From assembly GCA_001730085.1 (NCBI GenBank), contig MDLB01000050.1, positions 1 to 9,563 of the forward strand: a DNA stretch of 9,563 bases. The letters are read 5' to 3'. Made by a program: the position numbers and the translations under genes. This document shows positions 1-5,198 of this stretch, in pieces (the stretch's first letter is position 1; each line of letters opens with the position of its first letter). The notes beneath the pieces are model-generated. The model did not search any database and was not told the origin of the DNA. It worked only from the letters and a program-made list of their open reading frames with translations. This stretch comes from PVC group bacterium (ex Bugula neritina AB1). Lineage in GTDB: Bacteria; GCA-001730085.

Positions 1-77
1 ACGGGTGTGGGACGGGTGTGGGACGGGTAAGCCGTCCATAAAAGCAATGTATTAAGATGTCAAAGAGGCATATATAT
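1..77. repeat. Terminal direct repeat, left copy (circular overlap)
   Basis: Identical base for base to 9487-9563. The simplest reading is a circular molecule whose assembly repeats its first 77 bases at the end, so the true circle is 9486 bp and this stretch should be counted once. It contains the tail of the 11-bp GGGACGGG array (1-28) and the GGACGG/CCGTCC inverted repeat around 20-37. A real terminal redundancy of a linear element is possible but less likely at exactly a common assembly k-mer length. Confidence 0.9.
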
Positions 78-103
78 AATATATTTATTGTACTATTAAA
101 AAT

Positions 104-219
104 GACTCGGACGGGTGGACGGCTTTTTCCCTATTGAGAGTGAAATAAAAAAAAAGAAGAAAAAAGGTATAAAAAAAAAATATATATAAGAGTATAGGGA
201 GATTAGCCGTCCACGAGTC
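104..219. repeat. Large inverted repeat carrying GGACGG motifs
   Basis: The left arm has GACTCG at 104-109, TGGACGGCT at 116-124 and CCCTAT at 129-134. The right arm answers in order with ATAGGG at 194-199, AGCCGTCCA at 205-213 and CGAGTC at 214-219. The left arm carries an extra GGACGG (109-114), so pairing is interrupted by a bulge. The loop, about 135-193, is almost pure A with some T. The GGACGG motif is the one in the arrays at 9381-9523, so this is probably a satellite binding site or a strand-initiation hairpin of the same replication module. That role is inferred; the inverted repeat itself is plain. Confidence 0.7.
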
Positions 220-299
220 CCAAAGTGTTTTTCCTTTTTAATAGTTGTAATAAATAGCATAAAGGTTTTCCCTCTAAAAAAAAATATCAACGGCTTTAG

Positions 300-316
300 C
301 ACGCTTTTTTAGCGTG
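300..316. other. Small hairpin with T loop
   Basis: CACGCT (300-305) and AGCGTG (311-316) form a perfect 6-bp stem around a TTTTT loop. No T run follows on the plus strand, so it does not read as a terminator in that direction. It lies between the 104-219 inverted repeat and the paired hairpins at 496-624. From 317 to 480 I see no gene and no further clear structure beyond a T10 run near 440. Confidence 0.4.
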
Positions 317-495
317 AGCGAAACAGTGTTTTTAAAAGCTAAAAAGACATGGATTTTAGAGGATAGGTAGCGGTTGTTCAAAACCTCAGATTTAGTTGCT
401 ATTCGAAGATGTTGTTTGAATGATATCTTGAGTCTTATTTTTTTTTTATAGGGGACTATTTAGAGGGATCGAGAAAGATGAACTTAGAAGAAGAC

Positions 496-527
496 TTAAG
501 CCCCGCTCCACGAAGTGCAGGGGCGTA
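496..527. other. Structured element A (TTAAGCC...GGCGTA hairpin)
   Basis: Begins TTAAGCC (496-502) and ends GGCGTA (522-527). It folds with GCCCC (500-504) against GGGGC (520-524) and an inner CAC-GAA-GTG hairpin (509-517). It is preceded by an AGAAGA purine stretch. Element B at 588-624 has the same ends and fold plan with a different interior, so the pair looks like two members of one structural family. Function is unknown; a single-strand initiation site, a protein-binding hairpin or a small RNA are all possible. Confidence 0.5.
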
Positions 528-587
528 GATCTAAGGAAGGTTAAGGAAGTAGGAGGAAGTCAAAGAAGATGTTTGCTTGCAAGAAGA

Positions 588-624
588 TTAAGCCACGCTT
601 GTGAGCTTGCGAACCAGTGGCGTA
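588..624. other. Structured element B (TTAAGCC...GGCGTA hairpin)
   Basis: Same outer sequence as element A: TTAAGCC (588-594) and GGCGTA (619-624), again preceded by AAGAAGA. The stem is GCCAC (592-596) with GTGGC (617-621). The stem base pair that differs from element A is changed on both sides (GCCCC/GGGGC versus GCCAC/GTGGC), which is what a conserved secondary structure shows. The interior contains a direct GCTTG repeat. The role is not recognised. Confidence 0.5.
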
Positions 625-683
625 TCAAGTTAAAGCGAGATTCAATCTTCCAAGACATGGAATATGCTTTGAGGGTTTTGAGG

Positions 684-708
684 GTCTGGAATCCCTTGGG
701 AGAGTAAG
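684..708. repeat. 25-bp box, copy 1
   Basis: An exact 25-base sequence, starting GTCTGGAATCCC and ending GGGAGAGTAAG, that recurs at 915-939. Its centre, TCCC-TT-GGGA, is a short inverted repeat. Copy 1 stands just upstream of the degenerate iterons (720-806) and copy 2 just upstream of the clean iterons (943-1030), so the box travels with the iteron array. It is likely part of the replication origin, perhaps a host-factor or Rep dimer site. Confidence 0.75.
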
Positions 709-719
709 AGTTTTGGCTT

Positions 720-806
720 CAAGTGAACTATTTTGGGGGACTAGCGAACTATACTGTAATGGGGAGTTAACTATCGTATCATTCGGGACTAGTAAAGCTA
801 CTATCA
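720..806. repeat. Degenerate iteron set
   Basis: Three AACTAT cores at 726, 747 and 769 are spaced 21 and 22 bp, the period of the clean iterons at 943-1030. The best unit, 764-784, matches the clean iteron in 16 of 21 positions by hand alignment, sharing TAACTAT and TCATTC. GGGACTA also recurs at 737 and 785. This reads as an older, drifted copy of the iteron array, possibly a second binding locus for Rep. The open reading frame that spans it (617-817, GTG start) is not supported as a gene. Confidence 0.5.
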
Positions 807-856
807 AAAGTGAGTAAATCTCTTCTTTTTGAGAGAAAAATTCTATATAGTTTATA

Positions 857-897
857 AATAAATAAGAAAAAAAACGAACAGTTTTTTCTTATTTATT
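857..897. other. AT-only perfect stem between the two iteron sets
   Basis: The 16-base arm at 857-872 (AATAAATAAGAAAAAA) is the exact reverse complement of 882-897, around a 9-base loop. Built almost entirely of A-T pairs, it lies between the degenerate and the clean iterons and would melt or extrude easily. Two readings are possible: an AT-rich unwinding element of the Rep-dependent origin, or a bidirectional intrinsic terminator. The origin reading fits the context better. Confidence 0.55.
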
Positions 898-914
898 GTT
901 TATAAGTTTAGATC

Positions 915-939
915 GTCTGGAATCCCTTGGGAGAGTAAG
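915..939. repeat. 25-bp box, copy 2
   Basis: Exact second copy of the 25 bases at 684-708, here ending four bases before the first clean iteron at 943. Confidence 0.75.
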
Positions 940-942
940 GGG

Positions 943-1030
943 TTCAGAGCTAACTATATCCTCATTCAGAGCTAAAGGTATCCTCACTCAGAGCTAAAGG
1001 TATCCTCATTCAGAGATAATGTATCATGTT
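943..1030. repeat. Four tandem 22-bp iterons (Rep-binding origin)
   Basis: Head-to-tail 22-bp units begin at 943, 965, 987 and 1009. Units 2 and 3 differ at one base, unit 1 at a few, and unit 4 is degenerate in its second half. The core is TCAGAGCTAAAGGTATCC. Tandem iterons of about 22 bp just upstream of the initiator gene are the hallmark of Rep_3-type theta plasmids, where Rep monomers bind iterons to open the origin and copy number is controlled by iteron titration and handcuffing. There is no spacer DNA between units, so this is not a CRISPR array. Confidence 0.88.
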
Positions 1031-1031
1031 C

Positions 1032-1064
1032 TTCAAGTTGGATATTGTTTATACTACAATGTAG
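1032..1064 (+). promoter_or_regulatory. Probable rep promoter with overlapping operator
   Basis: A TACAAT -10 hexamer at 1055-1060 has a weak TTCAAG 17 bases upstream (1032-1037). The -10 lies inside a perfect 11-bp inverted repeat, CTACAATGTAG (1054-1064). Rep_3 initiators commonly repress their own gene as dimers on an inverted repeat at the promoter, which this arrangement would allow. Distance to the rep start is about 60 bases. The -35 is poor, so the exact promoter is uncertain. Confidence 0.45.
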
Positions 1065-1105
1065 GCTGCTATTCAAAATATTCTTTATTATCGAATTTTC
1101 CTCAT

Positions 1106-1124
1106 AAGGGGGGGGGTATTTAAA
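1106..1124 (+). promoter_or_regulatory. Poly-G ribosome binding site of rep
   Basis: AA followed by nine Gs (1108-1116) ends 8 bases before the TTG at 1125. It decides the start: no in-frame ATG lies closer, and the TTG sits at the right distance with the conserved Rep_3 N-terminus following. A homopolymeric Shine-Dalgarno of this kind can gain or lose bases by slippage, which would change spacing and initiator output. Confidence 0.7.
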
Positions 1125-2075
1125 TTGAAAAGAAAAGAAAGAGATTTGGTTGTTCAGTCCAATGAACTTATTAGGGCAAAGACATGTCTTACAAAGATTC
1201 AGACAAAAATAGTGTTAAAAGCGATAAGTTTAATTAAAAAGAATGAATGTGATCTTAGCAGAGCATATGATATTCCAATTCGTGAATTTGCAAATGAAAT
1301 AAATTACTTAAGTAATAGTTGTGTAAAAGAGTTAACCGAGGTAGCTAAGGGAATTGTCGGAAAAAACATAGTCATTAAAAGACTTGAGGGAAGTGTTTTG
1401 GTCACAAGTTGGGCAAGCGATATTGAGATTTTTGATGATAAGATTTCTATATCTTTCTCTGAGAAATTAAAACCATATTTGTTAGAGTTGAAGAGATTTT
1501 TCACCTCATATGATATCAAAAACATTCTTCTACTTAACTCTCAAACCTCTATTCGTCTCTATCAGTTATTACGACAATATTTAAATCTTGGCGTTTTTGA
1601 AATTGATGTGGATGATCTCAAAGAAATTCTTGGTTCTAAAGCTTCTAAGTATGGACTCTTTAGGCAAAAGATCCTTTTGCCATCTCAAAAAGACATCCAC
1701 GAAAAAACAGACATTTTCTTCTCCTTTTCGCCAATAAAGACTGGTCGCAAGGTCACGGGGTTGAGATTCAAGATCAAGGAAAAGCCCAAACCCACTAGTA
1801 CTCTAAAAACAGTAGATGAGTTCACTGAAAAGCTTTTCAAAGAAGATGAAAAACAGAGAGCGTTAGTTGAGGAGGAGCGTAAGACGGAAGGAGCACGAAC
1901 GAAGAGGTGCTATGCATATCTCAATTCTCTTTCAGAAACGGAACGATTATCGATAACACAAGCTATAGATCAAATGCTCGGCAAGGATTTTGAACTAAAG
2001 ATGCGAACATATTTTAGAAAAGAAGGGCTTTTTGAAGACACAAACCACGAACCAGAAACAGAATGTAGAGTTTGA
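1125..2075 (+). CDS. Replication initiator protein, Rep_3 family
   Basis: A 316-residue plasmid initiator that should bind the iterons at 943-1030 and open the origin for theta replication. The N-terminal winged helix (about residues 7-115) opens with the family pattern VVQSNELIRAK and a helix TKIVLKAISLI. The second winged helix (about 128-220) contains SIRLYQLLRQY (142-152), the KYGLFR element near 175-180, and TDIFFSF...GRKV...RFKI (195-217), all characteristic of Rep_3 (RepA/RepE/pi-type). Residues 225-316 form a charged tail rich in Lys and Glu, longer than in the smallest members. The start is TTG, chosen because of the poly-G ribosome binding site 8 bases upstream. The iterons and a possible autorepression operator lie directly upstream. 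Family assignment is strong; host range cannot be read. Confidence 0.92.
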   Translation: MKRKERDLVVQSNELIRAKTCLTKIQTKIVLKAISLIKKNECDLSRAYDIPIREFANEINYLSNSCVKELTEVAKGIVGKNIVIKRLEGSVLVTSWASDIEIFDDKISISFSEKLKPYLLELKRFFTSYDIKNILLLNSQTSIRLYQLLRQYLNLGVFEIDVDDLKEILGSKASKYGLFRQKILLPSQKDIHEKTDIFFSFSPIKTGRKVTGLRFKIKEKPKPTSTLKTVDEFTEKLFKEDEKQRALVEEERKTEGARTKRCYAYLNSLSETERLSITQAIDQMLGKDFELKMRTYFRKEGLFEDTNHEPETECRV

Positions 2076-2167
2076 ATTTCCCTTTAAATAAAAAAGAATT
2101 AAAGAGGTAGGGGCGTTGACTCAAGAAGATATTGAGGCAAAAAGGTACTTAAAAAGTATTAAATAGT

Positions 2168-2191
2168 GAATGGGGTGCCATTCGCGTTTTT
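2168..2191 (+). terminator. Probable rep terminator
   Basis: GAATGG (2168-2173) pairs with CCATTC (2178-2183) around a GGTG loop, and GCG then five Ts follow, with an eight-T run slightly further on. It lies 92 bases after the rep stop and before the promoter of the small membrane gene, the right place for an intrinsic terminator. The three-base gap before the Ts makes it suboptimal. Between 2076 and 2167 there is only a 16-codon TTG frame (see rejected items). Confidence 0.55.
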
Positions 2192-2258
2192 GAAATTTTT
2201 TTTCATAAGTCAAAATGCATGGCATGCCTTTTAATAAGCCTTAAGATAGAGTTGTGCC

Positions 2259-2319
2259 TCTCCTCATTATAAAAAAAAGCAGGAGATTCTTTGAAATAAA
2301 GGTACAATAAATATACAAT
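2259..2319 (+). promoter_or_regulatory. Promoter of the small membrane gene, with upstream inverted repeat
   Basis: TTGAAA (2291-2296), a 17-base spacer and TACAAT (2314-2319) make a good sigma70-type promoter. Transcription would start about 2326, just ahead of the AGGAG at 2333-2337. A 6-bp inverted repeat, TCTCCT (2259-2264) and AGGAGA (2281-2286), sits immediately upstream of the -35 and could be a regulator site; that part is inference. Confidence 0.65.
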
Positions 2320-2345
2320 GTTAGAGTCAAATAGGAGCAACAACG

Positions 2346-2513
2346 ATGTTAAAAAAAATATGCAGAAATAAATGGGCACAGGCTTTTCACGGAACTCTTT
2401 GTTTCTTCATCCCATCTATTTTTGAACGTTTGATGGCAAAAAATGGATTTGAAATCGGATTTATCTTGGGTCTCGTAATATTGGGTGTTTTTATTTATTA
2501 TTACGAAGACTAA
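2346..2513 (+). CDS. Small membrane protein, 55 residues, function unknown
   Basis: An ATG preceded at 8 bases by AGGAG (2333-2337) and by its own TTGAAA/TACAAT promoter, so expression is well supported although the frame is short. The protein has a basic N-terminus (MLKKICRNKW), a hydrophobic patch LCFFIPSIF (18-26), and a clear membrane segment about residues 36-53 (IGFILGLVILGVFIYYY), ending in an acidic ED. It sits alone between the rep terminator and the par promoter and does not overlap a neighbour. I do not recognise a family. Plasmid proteins of this size and build include type I toxin peptides, small exclusion or entry factors and membrane-anchored copy-control helpers. No convincing antisense RNA promoter was found, so a toxin role is only a possibility. 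Confidence 0.7.
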   Translation: MLKKICRNKWAQAFHGTLCFFIPSIFERLMAKNGFEIGFILGLVILGVFIYYYED

Positions 2514-2700
2514 TGGACATCTTCTTTGGAGGACAAGACTTTAGTTGCCACATATGTCCCAGCCTTGTTTCTCTTTCTCCAATTGTTTACAGAACGACCC
2601 CAAGAATAGACTCTTCTTCCAATAGACCCCCAAGGTATATACTCTAGTTCCCCCTACTTCTCCCTACTAAAATTATGCTTAAAAGTGGCAAAAAAGAAAA
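2514..2700. other. Pyrimidine-rich non-coding stretch
   Basis: Between the small membrane gene and the par promoter, the plus strand is rich in C and T runs, with AATAGAC repeated at about 2606 and 2621 and several CCCC blocks (for example GACCCC, ACCCCC, TTCCCCC). GGACAT near 2515 and ATGTCC near 2555 form a spaced inverted repeat. No gene with a ribosome binding site is seen on either strand. It may be an untranslated tail or a degenerate centromere-like region; nothing decisive. Confidence 0.3.
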
Positions 2701-2710
2701 AAAATATATT

Positions 2711-2832
2711 AGGACATAATTCAAAATAATATGTTATAATATGATATATCTTATAGACTAAACCCAGTATACAAAGGGGTTTTATATAAAAATCAATACA
2801 TAACCTATGAGGATATAATATATCATGATATT
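2711..2832 (+). promoter_or_regulatory. par operon promoter and candidate operator/centromere
   Basis: TATAAT at 2735-2740 with a weak AGGACA at 2711-2716 (18-base spacing) is the best promoter. Downstream lie repeated GATATA half sites on both strands: 2743-2748, 2745-2750 (reverse), 2812-2817, 2819-2824 (reverse), plus the perfect palindrome ATATCATGATAT (2820-2831) that covers the parA start codon. Short repeats of this kind upstream of par genes are typical binding sites for RHH partition proteins, which both autoregulate the operon and mark the centromere. The parA ribosome binding site, GAGG at 2809-2812, is 12 bases from the ATG, rather far, and lies inside this cluster. Confidence 0.5.
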
Positions 2833-3574
2833 TTCTATCGGCAATCAAAAAGGTGGTGTTGCAAAGACAACAACTACTCATTCTCTAGGTTTTGGATTAA
2901 GGAATTTTGGCTATAAAGTTTTACTTATTGATCTTGATCCACAAGGAAATTTAACCTCGATTATAGGATGCGAAAAAAAAGAATTTTCAGTTTTGAATAT
3001 ACTTCTGAATGAAGTTATTTTAGAAAAAGCCGTAATCCAAGTTGAGGAAAATATAGATATTCTTATAAGCGACCCCTTGCTATACAACGTTGAATCAAAG
3101 ATAAATATGGCAGGCAAAGAATACAGGTTAAGGGAAGCCTTAGTAGCGAATAAATACGACTATGTCTTGATAGATACTCCACCAGCAATGAATCTTCTTA
3201 CCATAAATGCAATGGTAGCAACAGATAGGCTTCTTATTCCCTTATTAGCGGACACCCTAAGCCTTGAAGGGTTGAACTATTTCTATGAGAACGTGAGTTC
3301 TATTAAAAAATATTACAATCAAGATTTGGAGATATTGGGCGTTTTCTTTGCTAACTTTAAGGAAAGAACTAACATTTCTAAGAAGATCACAGAATTTACA
3401 ACGCAGGTGATTAATGATCTTAACATCCCCTTATTAAAGACAAAAATAAGGGAATGTACAGCAATGAAGGAAGCACAGCTAATGAGGAAAGATATCTATA
3501 CGTATGCGAAAACTAGTAATGCTAGTACTGACTATCTATCTTTAGTGAATGAAATATTGGAGAGTTTGAAATGA
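2825..3574 (+). CDS. parA: ParA family partition ATPase (type Ib, no N-terminal HTH)
   Basis: A 249-residue deviant-Walker ATPase that moves plasmid copies apart on the nucleoid. The deviant Walker A, KGGVAKTT, is at 9-16 (signature Lys9, P-loop Lys14). Walker A' (LLIDLDPQGN) has Asp36 and Asp38, and Walker B (VLIDTPP) has Asp117. The ATPase fold begins at residue 2, so there is no N-terminal DNA-binding domain, which defines the short type Ib ParAs that partner with a small ribbon-helix-helix protein. Such a protein is encoded next, with an ATGA stop/start overlap implying translational coupling. All catalytic residues are present and the length is normal. The GATATA repeats over its start suggest repression by its partner. 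Confidence 0.95.
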   Translation: MIFSIGNQKGGVAKTTTTHSLGFGLRNFGYKVLLIDLDPQGNLTSIIGCEKKEFSVLNILLNEVILEKAVIQVEENIDILISDPLLYNVESKINMAGKEYRLREALVANKYDYVLIDTPPAMNLLTINAMVATDRLLIPLLADTLSLEGLNYFYENVSSIKKYYNQDLEILGVFFANFKERTNISKKITEFTTQVINDLNIPLLKTKIRECTAMKEAQLMRKDIYTYAKTSNASTDYLSLVNEILESLK

Positions 3575-3774
3575 GTTTAGAAAAAGCCACTAACCCAATT
3601 ATGGATCGTAGAGAATCTTTGAATAATACAAATTCGAGTGAGAAAGAAATTAAGAGTGAGCGCTTAAACTTACTTGTAACTCCAGAAATTAAAAAAAAGC
3701 TTGTTAAAAAAGCTAATGAAGAAGAAAGAAGTTTGAATTATATTGTAAATACAATTCTCAAATCTAATCTTTAA
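3571..3774 (+). CDS. Small ribbon-helix-helix partition protein (ParG/omega-like)
   Basis: A 67-residue protein. Residues 1-30 are polar and probably disordered, a tail that in ParG-type proteins stimulates the ParA ATPase. Residues 31-67 are a ribbon-helix-helix unit: strand RLNLLV (31-36), first helix from PEIKKKLVKKANEE, and second helix RSLNYIVNTILKSNL. Its ATG overlaps the parA TGA by four bases, and GGAGAG (3559-3564) inside parA lies six bases upstream. By position and fold it should bind the repeats upstream of parA as operator and centromere. The RHH call rests on pattern, not on a search; a plain CopG-type repressor is the alternative. Confidence 0.82.
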   Translation: MSLEKATNPIMDRRESLNNTNSSEKEIKSERLNLLVTPEIKKKLVKKANEEERSLNYIVNTILKSNL

Positions 3775-3838
3775 TATGCTATAGATTAGATTATATCTAG
3801 ACCTTAAAATTTGCTATTTTAAATTAAAAAACTCATCG
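3775..3838. other. AT-rich hairpin after the par operon
   Basis: TTAAAAT and ATTTTAA form a 7-bp stem around TTGCT near 3805-3823, all A-T. It may be a weak terminator for the par operon, but has no T tract of its own. No ribosome binding site for the next gene is visible here. Confidence 0.3.
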
Positions 3839-4143
3839 ATGATATTCAACCCTGAACCTGAAACGGTAATCCTAATGAAAGCGGAAATCAATGTTGAAGG
3901 AAATCTCCCTTCAAGTATCACAAAGAAAAAGCGTAAACTGAAATACACAATCGAAGACATGCAAGAGCTTGCTAGAGAAAAAAAGGCAAATGTTTATCAA
4001 CAGAGTATGTTAATGCTAAATCAAAACTACGCTGGCAATGCAAGAAAGGGCATATCTGGGAAGCCACCGCTCACCATATTAAATATGATAAAAGTTGGTG
4101 TCCGAAATGTGCAATAGAAAAACGCAAGAATAGTCTTCAATAG
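3839..4143 (+). pseudogene. Zinc-ribbon protein, readable only through a -1 frameshift
   Basis: The zero frame gives 92 residues ending at 4117, but its last 43 residues are not protein-like. Shifting to the -1 frame at 3979-3985 continues as GKCLSTEYVNAKSKLRWQC, then KKGHIWEA and SWCPKCA, stopping at 4143. That is the treble-clef zinc ribbon (C...GHxW...WCPxC) found after a YTIEDMQ segment in phage and plasmid proteins and in some homing-endonuclease-like proteins. The upstream half (KLKYTIEDMQELAREKK) is in the zero frame, so the gene is one 101-residue unit split at the shift. The shift site is A AAA AAG in the zero frame, the classic -1 slippery heptamer. It could be programmed frameshifting, a decayed gene or a one-base assembly error. 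The ATG at 3839 has no good ribosome binding site; ATG at 3872 is an alternative. Confidence 0.75.
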
Positions 4144-4168
4144 TATTATTGAATCGATTGATTTTTTT
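4136..4168 (+). terminator. Weak terminator between convergent genes
   Basis: TTCAATA (4136-4142) pairs perfectly with TATTGAA (4147-4153) around GTAT, and a run of seven Ts follows at 4162-4168 after eight bases. It overlaps the end of the zinc-ribbon frame and separates it from the convergent recombinase gene. The gap before the T run and the AT-rich stem make it a weak candidate. Confidence 0.4.
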
Positions 4169-4198
4169 CTTTACAGGGGGAAAAGACAATAATGATGA

Positions 4199-5050
4199 TT
4201 AAATTTTCAGTAAATCATCTGTAGTAAATTCATCGTGAACATACATGCCCATTGTTGTAGAGACATTTGAATGCCCTAGGTAGTTTTGCAATGCTTTTAT
4301 TTTGGAAGATGATTTCGCTTGTTGTAATTTTCGGGTTGCGAATGTGTGACGGAAAGTATGAGGACTGATTGAACGGCCAAGATGTTTGATACCTTTCCTT
4401 TTAAAGTAGTCGTGTACGAAGAACCTTGTAAGTTGTTTTCCCTTAGACGTTTCGAAGAGATAAACTTGATCATCTTTTTTCTTTTCAGGTATTAGTGCCT
4501 TGTTGATTTTGATAGTTCTAAGTTTTTGGCCTTTGCCTAATATGTCTACCTCAACAAAAAGGCTTTCAGGGTTGTCTTGAGTGTCTATGTCTGTATATTT
4601 TAGATTTATAAGCTCAGAGACGCGAATACCAGTTGAGATCAAGAGTAAAAACATCTCTTTTCCGTTGCTTTTTGATGTTAATTCTTCATTTAAGATTAGA
4701 ATTTCCTCATCACTTAGAACTTTTTCTATCGAAACTCCCTTGCTTTGAAGTTTAGGAGCTTTTACGTCTTTTAAAATTTGTTCAATTTGAAAGCGTTGCC
4801 CTTGTGTAAGGTGATCGCTTTTGTTTAGAACTTTTCTGATCAGTCCTTTGACCTGATAGATACGGGTAGAAATCGAACTTGCTTTCATGTCTGTGTTGTC
4901 TAAAAGTTCATCTTTAAAATCATTAAGTTTTGAAATATCAAAGTCACCTTCGCAAAAAGTAAGAAATTGATTTAAGGCAACCTCTTGAGATTTTGAAGCG
5001 TCTTTTTTCATGAGTTCAATAATCTTTGATCTTTGGATTAAATCTTTCAT
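4199..5050 (-). CDS. Tyrosine recombinase / integrase (XerC/D-like)
   Basis: A 283-residue site-specific recombinase that cuts and rejoins DNA through a 3'-phosphotyrosine. The N-terminal SAM-like core-binding domain is about residues 10-95. The catalytic domain, about 105-283, has all active-site residues: Arg143 in STGIRVSEL, Lys173 in LGKGQK, His231 and Arg234 in SPHTFRHTFATR, His260 in LGHSNVSTT, and Tyr270 in MGMYVH. Length is normal for Xer-type enzymes. It is the only gene on the minus strand, with AAAGG nine bases before the ATG and a promoter at 5093-5121. On a plasmid it most likely resolves multimers; integration into the host chromosome is the alternative. The target site is unknown, with a candidate in its own promoter. 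Confidence 0.93.
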   Translation of the reverse strand: MKDLIQRSKIIELMKKDASKSQEVALNQFLTFCEGDFDISKLNDFKDELLDNTDMKASSISTRIYQVKGLIRKVLNKSDHLTQGQRFQIEQILKDVKAPKLQSKGVSIEKVLSDEEILILNEELTSKSNGKEMFLLLISTGIRVSELINLKYTDIDTQDNPESLFVEVDILGKGQKLRTIKINKALIPEKKKDDQVYLFETSKGKQLTRFFVHDYFKRKGIKHLGRSISPHTFRHTFATRKLQQAKSSSKIKALQNYLGHSNVSTTMGMYVHDEFTTDDLLKI

Positions 5051-5092
5051 ATTTCAAAACCTTTCTTAGCTAAAATAATTGATATTTTATAT

Positions 5093-5122
5093 ATTATACC
5101 ACATTTCATATCTAATGTGTAT
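5093..5122 (-). promoter_or_regulatory. Recombinase promoter overlapping an inverted repeat
   Basis: On the minus strand, TACACA (5116-5121), a 17-base spacer and TATAAT (5093-5098, preceded by TGG, an extended -10) drive the recombinase. Between and across the hexamers lies the inverted repeat ACATT (5101-5105)...AATGT (5114-5118), extended by ATAC/GTAT outside, with an 8-base centre. TAATGTGT also recurs directly at 5113-5120 and 5135-5142, 22 bases apart. Arms of this sort around a 6-8 base centre resemble a tyrosine recombinase core site, so autoregulation or a resolution site here is plausible. Confidence 0.55.
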
Positions 5123-5198
5123 CTTTTTTATAGATAATGTGTTGCTTAAATTGAATAGAAATATGCACATTTGGTTCTAACGTATATATGTTTTTTTC

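Noticed and set aside
96-302. 68-residue minus-strand open frame rich in Phe
   Set aside because: It is the translation of the A-rich loop and arms of the 104-219 inverted repeat; low complexity, no ribosome binding site.
496-624. Integron attC-like sites
   Set aside because: The conserved ends TTAAGCC/GGCGTA do not match the RYYYAAC/GTTRRRY core of attC, and there is no cassette between them.
617-817. 66-residue plus-strand frame with GTG start (and a minus-strand frame over the same bases)
   Set aside because: It spans the 25-bp box and degenerate iterons, starts inside the stem of hairpin B, and has no Shine-Dalgarno. The repeats explain the sequence better.
943-1030. CRISPR array
   Set aside because: The 22-bp units are directly adjacent with no spacers and sit upstream of a Rep_3 gene, so they are iterons.
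1025-1063. 12-codon upstream frame (MFFKLDIVYTTM) as a rep leader peptide
   Set aside because: No ribosome binding site, and it lies over the promoter hexamers, so it would probably not be transcribed in full.
2116-2166. 16-codon frame starting TTG after GAGGTAGGGG
   Set aside because: The binding site looks good, but the product (MTQEDIEAKRYLKSIK) is too short to judge. It may be a relic or a chance frame in the rep tail.
2654-2881. 75-residue minus-strand, Cys- and Phe-rich frame
   Set aside because: It runs backwards through the par promoter and the start of parA, and much of it is poly-A read as Phe; no support for expression.
3994-4002. TTATCAACA, a DnaA-box-like sequence
   Set aside because: It is single, inside the zinc-ribbon frame and far from both candidate origins; likely chance.
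4191-4228. Short frame MMIKFSVNHL after AGGGGGAAAAGAC, as a gene truncated by arrival of the recombinase
   Set aside because: Only ten codons and antisense to the recombinase end; no flanking duplication or other trace of an insertion.
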